Shown piece by piece: positions 50,751 through 57,700 of a stretch of 64,000 nucleotides of DNA. Within the stretch, counting starts at the first letter, position 1; each line of letters starts with the position of its first letter. The stretch spans positions 1 through 64,000 of the forward strand of contig JAAFJN010000017.1 in the NCBI GenBank assembly GCA_013298845.1, written 5' to 3'. The stretch is from Chitinophagales bacterium. Its GTDB lineage: Bacteria > Bacteroidota > Bacteroidia > Chitinophagales > Saprospiraceae. Position numbers and translations under genes: made by a program. The notes under the pieces were generated by a model. The model had not been told where the DNA came from, searched no databases, and saw nothing but the letters and a program-made list of their open reading frames with translations.

Positions 50751-51497
50751 ATGCTATTCCCCGACTTTACCCCTGTTCAATGCCTTTGTATGTTTTTGGC
50801 GTCCTTTATTATCGGCCTGTCCAAATCGGGTGTAAAAGGGATTGATATGCTTACGGTGACCTTAATGGCGCTGGTTTTTGGTGGAAAAGCCTCGACCGGA
50901 ATTGTATTGCCGCTGCTGTGCATCGCCGACCTGGGTGCGGTTACGTATTACAACCGGCACGCCCAATGGGGCCAATTCCGGCGGCTGATGCCGTGGGTGG
51001 TGGTTGGTATTTTGGTGGGCGTGTACGTGGGAAAAACACTGGATGAGCAGGTGTTTCGCAAAGTGATGGCGGTGATTATTTTGTCCACGGTGGTCATCAT
51101 GATTGCGTTGGAACTGCGGAAAAAACCGTTGCAGCCCACCAACCGGATTTGGGCCATTGCCTTGGGGTTAACCACCGGTTTTACGAGTATGATCGGCAAT
51201 TTGGCGGGTGCCTTTTCCAATATTTATTTTATGGCCATGCGCATGCCCAAAGACCAATTTATCGGCACGGCGGCGTGGTTATTTATGATTATCAACCTGA
51301 TCAAATTACCCCTGCAAGCCTTTTATTGGCACAATATCACCGCCACTACCCTCCGCACCGATGCGGTGTTGTTGCCCACACTTGCGCTGGGGTTTTGGGC
51401 GGGGTTGCGCATTGTGCAACGTATTCGGGAAGAGGATTACCGCCGCATTGTATTGGTATTGACGCTGGTGGGTTCTTTATTTATGTTATCGGTATAG
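50751..51497 (+). CDS. TauE/SafE-family membrane permease
   Basis: 248 residues from the ATG at 50751 (MLFPDFTPVQ), immediately after the esterase stop; the longer frame from 50601 lies inside the esterase gene. About eight transmembrane segments, with the family-typical GLSKSGVKGIDMLTVTLMAL near the N-terminus and a repeat of it in the second half (LGLTTGFTSMIGNLAGAFSN). TauE/SafE proteins export sulfite, sulfoacetate or other organic anions. A short overlap-free junction with the esterase suggests co-expression; the substrate may be a product of that enzyme. Confidence 0.88.
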   Translation: MLFPDFTPVQCLCMFLASFIIGLSKSGVKGIDMLTVTLMALVFGGKASTGIVLPLLCIADLGAVTYYNRHAQWGQFRRLMPWVVVGILVGVYVGKTLDEQVFRKVMAVIILSTVVIMIALELRKKPLQPTNRIWAIALGLTTGFTSMIGNLAGAFSNIYFMAMRMPKDQFIGTAAWLFMIINLIKLPLQAFYWHNITATTLRTDAVLLPTLALGFWAGLRIVQRIREEDYRRIVLVLTLVGSLFMLSV

Positions 51498-51500
51498 GTG

Positions 51501-51522
51501 AGAAAATTTTGGAAAAGTAAAA
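51501..51522 (+). promoter_or_regulatory. Shared upstream box, copy 2 (before the protease/CBM48 unit)
   Basis: Same 22-nt box as 48009-48030 with a single A/G difference, beginning 4 nt after the TauE-like gene stop codon. Confidence 0.6.
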
Positions 51523-51581
51523 CTAAACACTGAATTAAAAAGCAACGATTTCAGGGGCTACGGTCGCTGGAAAAATCGTTT

Positions 51582-51589
51582 TATATTTG
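51582..51589 (+). promoter_or_regulatory. -7 element for the protease/CBM48 unit
   Basis: TATATTTG, embedded in TCGTTTTATATTTG exactly as at 48086-48099. 25 nt upstream of the ATG at 51615. No -33 TTTG, as in the other copy, which fits activator dependence. Confidence 0.6.
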
Positions 51590-51614
51590 TCGAACATTAC
51601 ACCATATTGCTTTC

Positions 51615-52592
51615 ATGCTCAAAACAACCGCCACTTGGCACCAACTCTTTTATGTATGCCTCTTGGCGGGGTTTGTCAGGTGGACTGGCATTGTGTCGGC
51701 CTTACTCTGGCCGGAGACAACAATTACCGAAAACCCGTGGACGCAACCCAATATCATTCGTATCCCGTTTCGACTTTCGGGTGCTTTAATTACCGTTCAG
51801 GCCAAAGTGGATACCGTCGAGGGTACGTTTATTTTTGACACGGGAGCCAGCAACCTTTTGCTAAACTATCGTTATTTTAAAAACAATGGTTTTGCCAGCG
51901 AATCGGGTGGCGTCACCGGAAAAGTAAAGGTAAAAGGCAAAATCCGGGCGGATTCGGTGATTCTGGACGAACTTGAACGGCGAAATATAACGGCGGATCT
52001 GATTGACTTATCGCACATCGAGCGGGCCAAAAAAATCAGGGTGATGGGTATTATCGGTTATTCGGTGTTTGAAGGTTATGAAATTTTATTTGATTACAGC
52101 GCCTCTGTTTTAATATTAGTGCGTCATAACGAAAAGGGGGTTTTATTGGAAAAAATACCCGATTGGGAATACGAAGCCATTGAGAATTTCCCCTTGACTG
52201 TAAAAGACCATATCGCGATGTTGACGATCCAATTTGGCAAAAAGAAAAAGGTATTTGGCCTTGATTCAGGTGCCGAACAAAATTTGTTGGACTTGCTGGT
52301 CGGAAAAACATTTTTAAAAAATAACTTTACCGTGTTGAAACGCGTAAAACTAAACGGCACTGGTCAAAACAGCGTGGAAGTCATGACGGGGAACCTTTAC
52401 AATGGGCAACTGGACACGTTCAATTTTAAACCCATGGCGACGATCTTAACCAATATGCAAGACATCAATACGATTTATGGAACCAACCTAGAAGGTATTT
52501 TGGGATACGAGTTTTTATCACAAATGCCGATGAGTATCAACTACAAAAAACGACGCATCACCTTTTACAGGCCGGCGTCGCTTAAACCTTAA
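51615..52592 (+). CDS. Aspartyl protease-like protein with two retropepsin lobes
   Basis: 325 residues. N-terminal hydrophobic signal/anchor (LFYVCLLAGFVRWTGIVSAL). First lobe: FIFDTGASNLLLNYRY (catalytic-type DTGAS at D75-S79) closing with MGIIGYSVFEGYEILFDY; second lobe: FGLDSGAEQNLLD (DSGA at D217-A220) closing with EGILGYEFLSQMPMSINY. Each lobe follows the retroviral/DUF4124-like bacterial aspartic protease plan, where two copies of the DTG loop normally make one active site by dimerisation; here they are fused, as in pepsin. The second loop has Ser in place of Thr, which is tolerated in many aspartic proteases. Exported; substrate unknown. Followed 6 nt later by the CBM48 gene. Confidence 0.78.
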   Translation: MLKTTATWHQLFYVCLLAGFVRWTGIVSALLWPETTITENPWTQPNIIRIPFRLSGALITVQAKVDTVEGTFIFDTGASNLLLNYRYFKNNGFASESGGVTGKVKVKGKIRADSVILDELERRNITADLIDLSHIERAKKIRVMGIIGYSVFEGYEILFDYSASVLILVRHNEKGVLLEKIPDWEYEAIENFPLTVKDHIAMLTIQFGKKKKVFGLDSGAEQNLLDLLVGKTFLKNNFTVLKRVKLNGTGQNSVEVMTGNLYNGQLDTFNFKPMATILTNMQDINTIYGTNLEGILGYEFLSQMPMSINYKKRRITFYRPASLKP

Positions 52593-52598
52593 AAATAT

Positions 52599-53555
52599 AT
52601 GGCTTACAAAAAATATTGTTGGTTGTTTGTTTCGCTATTCCTGTTTACCGGTGCTTCCGCCCAATTGGACTCCAGTCGGTCGGCTGTGGCCCGGTATTTT
52701 TTTGATGGCCCAAACATTACCTGCGAATTCAATGCGCAGACCTATGCCTCGGCTTTGCTGTTAAAAGATAGTATCTACGTTGAATTCACGGATTTAAATC
52801 TCCTCGAAGGCATCACCCACCCCGAAACCTGGTCCAAAGAAGGTTGGACAATGGTGCAAATCGGCCCGGAGCAATTTCAAATCAGGAAAAATATCGCAGA
52901 CTTCAAAGATAAACCCAACTGGTTGTTGCGCATGGTTTCGGCCGAAATGGGCGTTGCCGCGCCCGATTCGGTCCTGCTAAAATACAATATCGAGGCTTGG
53001 TCGGAGTTTAAAAACCCCAATATCGTTGATCCGGTTGAAACAGAAACCGGCAATGTGCTGTTTCAACTTCACGGGTTTACCCATAAAAAACAAGTAATCC
53101 TGACTGGGTCTTTCAATCATTGGAACGAAAAAGCACTAAAGATGCACAAAACGGCCGACGGTTGGACGTTGCGTTTACAACTCAATCCGGGGCTTTACCA
53201 CTACAAATTTATTGCCGACGGCGAGTGGATGCACGACCCCAACAATAAAGAATCGGTTGAAAATGAATACAATACACTCAATTCGGTCCTGGAGGTTGGG
53301 CAGTTGGTACGGTTCTATTTACCCGGATTTCCCGATGCCAAAAACGTTATTCTGGCGGGTTCTTTTAACCACTGGAATACCCAGGCCCTGCACCTGCAAA
53401 AAACCGACCTCGGTTGGGCGATTGAACTGTCCCTGTTGGGTGGCAAACACAAGTACAAATACATCGTTGATGGTAAATGGATGTTGGATCCCGGCAACCA
53501 ACGGGTTGAGCGGGATCGGGAAGGCAACGAAAACTCGGTAATTTTGGTGAAATAG
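52599..53555 (+). CDS. Exported protein with two C-terminal CBM48/AMPK-glycogen-binding-like domains
   Basis: 318 residues. Signal peptide MAYKKYCWLFVSLFLFTGAS. Residues about 25-150 are a beta domain I cannot name. Two tandem glycogen-binding-type modules follow, each with the hallmark (V/I)ILxGSFNHWN...W...L..G...YK(F/Y)IVDG.W..DP...: VILTGSFNHWNEKALKMHKT (about 167) and VILAGSFNHWNTQALHLQKT (about 252), ending YKYIVDGKWMLDPGNQRVER. Such domains bind alpha-glucans; no catalytic domain is attached. 6 nt after the double retropepsin gene, so the two should be co-expressed. Confidence 0.85.
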   Translation: MAYKKYCWLFVSLFLFTGASAQLDSSRSAVARYFFDGPNITCEFNAQTYASALLLKDSIYVEFTDLNLLEGITHPETWSKEGWTMVQIGPEQFQIRKNIADFKDKPNWLLRMVSAEMGVAAPDSVLLKYNIEAWSEFKNPNIVDPVETETGNVLFQLHGFTHKKQVILTGSFNHWNEKALKMHKTADGWTLRLQLNPGLYHYKFIADGEWMHDPNNKESVENEYNTLNSVLEVGQLVRFYLPGFPDAKNVILAGSFNHWNTQALHLQKTDLGWAIELSLLGGKHKYKYIVDGKWMLDPGNQRVERDREGNENSVILVK

Positions 53556-53572
53556 TGTTTAATGGCCTACAT

Positions 53573-53610
53573 AAAAAAATCCGCCGAACAATACGTTTAT
53601 TGCCCGGCGG
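53573..53610 (-). terminator. Rho-independent terminator of the surface-protein operon (minus strand)
   Basis: On the minus strand the RNA forms a 13-bp stem (arms 53598-53610 and 53581-53593, including two G-U pairs) with loop AACG, followed by a U-run from the A7 at 53573-53579. Ends the minus-strand unit that includes the cohesin-like gene. In the plus direction two C-A mismatches weaken the stem. Confidence 0.8.
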
Positions 53611-53673
53611 TGGATAGGAAAACCGTTAGTTGTGGTAAAACTAAGTTATAATGTTATACTGATTCTTATTTCA

Positions 53674-54756
53674 CTACTGTTTGACAAATGGCAAAGCCAC
53701 TTGCACCGACCCGGACGCCAATGCTTTTAACGTATACGAACCGGCTGGCAATTGATTCATGTCCAATTGGGTGGGTGGTTCCTCCACGTCAAAAAGGGAC
53801 AATACTACCCGGCCTGCGTGGTCGTATATTTCTATTTGGTCCGGCTTAAAGTCTTGCCAATTTACATTTAACCGACTGTTTATCAAAGGGTTAGGATAGA
53901 GAAAAGGTTGTTTGCCGGCAAAAACAGCCAACAAAATGGGCGAATACGTAAACGTGCCATCTTCATCCCGCATTTTCAACCGATAAAAATACGTGCGGCC
54001 GGTTTCAACCGCTTTATCCGTAAACAGGTACGTATTATTCGTCCAGGAACGCAAACTTTGCTGGTAACCAATTTTGGTGAAATCCACCCCGTTGGCAGAA
54101 CGTTCAACATCGTACCCTTCCACGTTTATTTCTCGTTCCGTGTGCCAGTGCAGGTCCACGTAATCGGGGCCGGTTTTCAGGTCAAAACGGGTTAAAAGTA
54201 ACGGCAGCGGTGCCGATAAAGAGTAAAAAATATCGTCTCCCGCCGACGTTTGCGAAGGATAAAAAATGTCCAATAAATTGGGATCAAACAACGGATTTCC
54301 CGCGCCGTCGTTGACCGCAAAAGCCGGATAACCGAGCACACTGGGGTAATTGGTTATCAGGTCCAACTGCGGCGTGCCGGAACCACTTAATACCACCTTA
54401 AACACCAAATACTCGGTGTCTTGCACGTACGTTTGGGACAAAATAGTATTGGTAAAATTAAAGATCTGGATATTTTGCCCGCCGTACAATGGCCCCGGCC
54501 CCGTGCTGATGGTCAAACCCGGAAAAGCGGTCGTATTGGGCGTAACAACCCCAAAGGTCAAATCGGCCGTGGGGGCGTACCGCACGTCAAATTCAAAATA
54601 ACCAATCGCCGAGGTAATATTGCCGTTCACCGGTTTAATCCAAAAACTCAGTTCTTTGGTCGTGGAGTTAAAAGAAAAACTTCCTTTCATGTATTGCGCC
54701 GCCAATACCGTTGGGGCGAAAAACACGACCAGGATTATACAAAAAATATTTTTCAT
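53674..54756 (-). CDS. T9SS-secreted protein with cohesin-like N-terminal domain
   Basis: 360 residues. Signal peptide MKNIFCIILVVFFAPTVLAA. Residues about 24-170 form a beta-sandwich-like domain, GSFSFNSTTKELSFWIKP, IGYFEFDVRYAPTADLTFGV, NTTAFPGLTISTGPGP, TEYLVFKVVLSGSG, whose strand order and G.(F/I).(F/I).(V/I).Y pattern recall cohesins and related anchoring sandwiches. Then a fibronectin-like linker (LHWHTEREINVEGYDVERS) and T9SS tail: YPNPLINSRLNVNWQDF ... AGSYTLKALASG, ending LPFVKQ. The start is 2 nt after the stop of the 1,879-residue gene that ends in dockerin-like repeats. Cohesin identity is by pattern, not search. Confidence 0.7.
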   Translation of the reverse strand: MKNIFCIILVVFFAPTVLAAQYMKGSFSFNSTTKELSFWIKPVNGNITSAIGYFEFDVRYAPTADLTFGVVTPNTTAFPGLTISTGPGPLYGGQNIQIFNFTNTILSQTYVQDTEYLVFKVVLSGSGTPQLDLITNYPSVLGYPAFAVNDGAGNPLFDPNLLDIFYPSQTSAGDDIFYSLSAPLPLLLTRFDLKTGPDYVDLHWHTEREINVEGYDVERSANGVDFTKIGYQQSLRSWTNNTYLFTDKAVETGRTYFYRLKMRDEDGTFTYSPILLAVFAGKQPFLYPNPLINSRLNVNWQDFKPDQIEIYDHAGRVVLSLFDVEEPPTQLDMNQLPAGSYTLKALASGSVQVALPFVKQ

Positions 54757-54758
54757 GT

Positions 54759-57700
54759 TTAATAGCCTTGTTGAATAATGTTGGTAGATGCCCCTAAAAT
54801 ATTGAGCAACCGTAAATAGTCGTTGTTGGTCACAAATGGCCCCGTCATTTTAAGCGTTCCATCCATGTTTAGATCTTGTTGCAAATACACGCCCGATAAC
54901 ACATTGGTCGAAGCCCCCAACACGTTGAGCAGTTTCAAATAATCGTTATTGGTCACAAATGGCCCCGTCATTTTAATTACCCCGTCGCCGTTGGTATTGC
55001 CGCCCCAAAGGGATACTTTGCCATCGGGTTGCACAAAAGCCACTTCATTGGGGTGCCCAACGGGTTTGTATAAAGCGGTCAAACTACCCGTAAAATCTAC
55101 GGAAGCAGCCGTTTCGGTGAGTGCCACCGTTGCCGCCGACCGAACGCCCAAATGGTTGCGGTGCCGAACGGCCACGTAATAGTCGTCCGCTACGGCGTTG
55201 TAAAAATGAAGGGGCGAAACGCCGTCCATATCCACTACATCGCCATCGCGTTGCAACAGGCCCGCGCGGGTGTACAGGCGCGTGGCGGCGTTGGTTTTAC
55301 TCCGCAATTCGATAAACACCCAATCAACAATCGCGTTTTGGTCGGTGGGCGTCAAAGCGGAGGGGCGCAGTGTTTCGCCGCCGCCCTGCACCACCGGGAA
55401 ACTCAACGCGGCGTACGGCTCATTCGTGGGAATTAAATTATTGACCCTAAGAGCGTCGTTCATTAAACCCGTTCCGGTGTTGTAGGCGCTTTGCAAATAC
55501 ACTTTGGGCGATACCCGAACGCCGTTGCGCACCACGATAAATTGGCTAAAATTGGTCAGCGTCAAACCGGTGCTGAACGTAATGGAACCGCTTGTTCCGG
55601 TGGTTACGGCATCGGCCTGATCCACGTACACCCATTCGGATGTTTGGTAGCCGTTGGAAATTCGTTTGTACAATTTATAACGTTCGGGTACGGTGGAATT
55701 CACCGGAATCCCCGAAAAAGTCAAACTGGTTACCCCGGAAAAAGTAGCGTTGGTGCCGTAATTGTTCACAACCCAATAGCGATTGGCCACCAATTCGTAA
55801 TTCGCGGGTACCGCAATGGGCATACTGTCAATGCGACTCACGCACAGTTCGCCCCCCGGATACGTGCCGGAACCCGGGAACGTCAGGGACATTTGGACCG
55901 TTGAAAAATTGTAATTGCCGCCAGTGGTTACCGATTGCCGTTCGCTGGCCCCTTTTTCAAACGGCCCGGTTTCAGATTCCCGCGTAGCAGTGCCCTGCAT
56001 AATGGCGTTGGCCGCGCCGACCCGGTCGTACACCAAACCCGATTCTTCGTTGAACTTGTAATACGATTTTAACGACGGGTCCACGGCTGCGTAACTGGGA
56101 TACGTCAGGTGCCGCAATTCCCTGATTTCGCTTTGGGTCAATGCCCGGTTGTACAGGCGTACTTCGTCCATTTGACCGTTTAAGGTGCGGCCGGTGTTGC
56201 CCCGGTCATTTCCCAAATAAAATACGGTACTAAAATTCACCGCCGGGTGCGTAACGCCCGTTCGGGGGGTGGGTACGCCGTTCAGGTAAATGGTGGCTTT
56301 ATTGGGTTCAATCACCAACGCCACGTGCGACCATACATCGGCGGGCAGCACGGGACCGTTGTTCCATCCCCAGAAACTGCCATTCCAGTGGTAGCCCAGT
56401 TGGTTGCCCGTTTCGAGGTTTAAACCCGATCCGCTACCGGCGTTTGACATTATCAACGCCGTGTAACTCGACTGTGCACCGTTAGGTTTTACCCAGGCCG
56501 AAAGCGTTACCGTATTCGTGGTGCCCAAATCAACGGGAGCAGCAGTGACGATATAGTTGCTGCCGTTGTTCAAACGCGCCGTTTTTTTAGGGCCATCGTT
56601 GAGGCCGCAGGGGCTTCCGGGATCAACTTCCACAAAAGCAGGTGCCATATTCGTCATGCCAATTTGGATGTCGCCGGTAATATTCACCTTGCGGTTGTAC
56701 GAAAGCGTATTACCCGACAAAGTCAATCCTTTGGCCCGGGGAAGCCAGTTGGCCGCGTCGCTGTTGACCGGCCGAGTGTGCACAATGGCGCTGGAAGCCG
56801 CGCTCAGGCCCGTAACAAAGGTACCATCGGTGGCTTTCAGATCAATACTTTCGATGGGGGCAAAACTGGTTGCAGAACCGTAGTAATTGATAAACCATTG
56901 GTTATTGGGGGTTGTGTTCACCGCCGGATTGAGGTTGGGTTTTACGTTTAACCGCGTAGCCACCAGCATACCAGACGGCACATCGCAATCCGAGAGGGTA
57001 ATATTGGTGCCCGGATCGGCAAAATTATAGGTGTATTGCCCCGAAGACAACGGAAGCAACTGCGCTACGCCGCCGCCAATGGGGGCAGTACTGGCGACCA
57101 ACGTTGCGCCGCCGTACAAAGAACCGTGGCGGGTACTGACATTATCAGAAACCAAAGCAATGTCGTTGGTGGCGTTAAACTGATAATACGCCATCAGAGC
57201 GGGATCACTGGCGATAATATCTTCGCGGGTAATATGGCGCAAGCGGCGGATTTCGTCGTCCGTTAATGCCCTTCGCCACATCGTTACTTCGTCAATATCT
57301 CCTTTATAACTTTGGCTGTAAAAGCCCCGCCCAATGGCAATTTGTTCAAAATTACCGGGGTTAAGGGTGCGATTATCCACGTATTTTTTATCGTTGAGGT
57401 ACAATGTTGCACCCGTCGGTGTTATCACCAAAGCAACGTAACTCCATTCGTTGGAAGGAATGGTTAAGCCACTAATACCGCCGTACCAAATATTCTCGTT
57501 ACCGGGCCAACGGTACCACAGTTTAGTTCCCGCGTTATCAAAAATCAATCCTTCGGCGTTGGAGCAGTGGCCGCACCATTGGCCATTGGTCAACATGCCC
57601 ACCATTCCCGTTTGGGTGCCATTGGGTTTGATCCAGCCGGTAACGGTAAAATGGGTCAAATTTCCACTGCGCGGTTCGGATACCACAAAAAAATCGCTGT

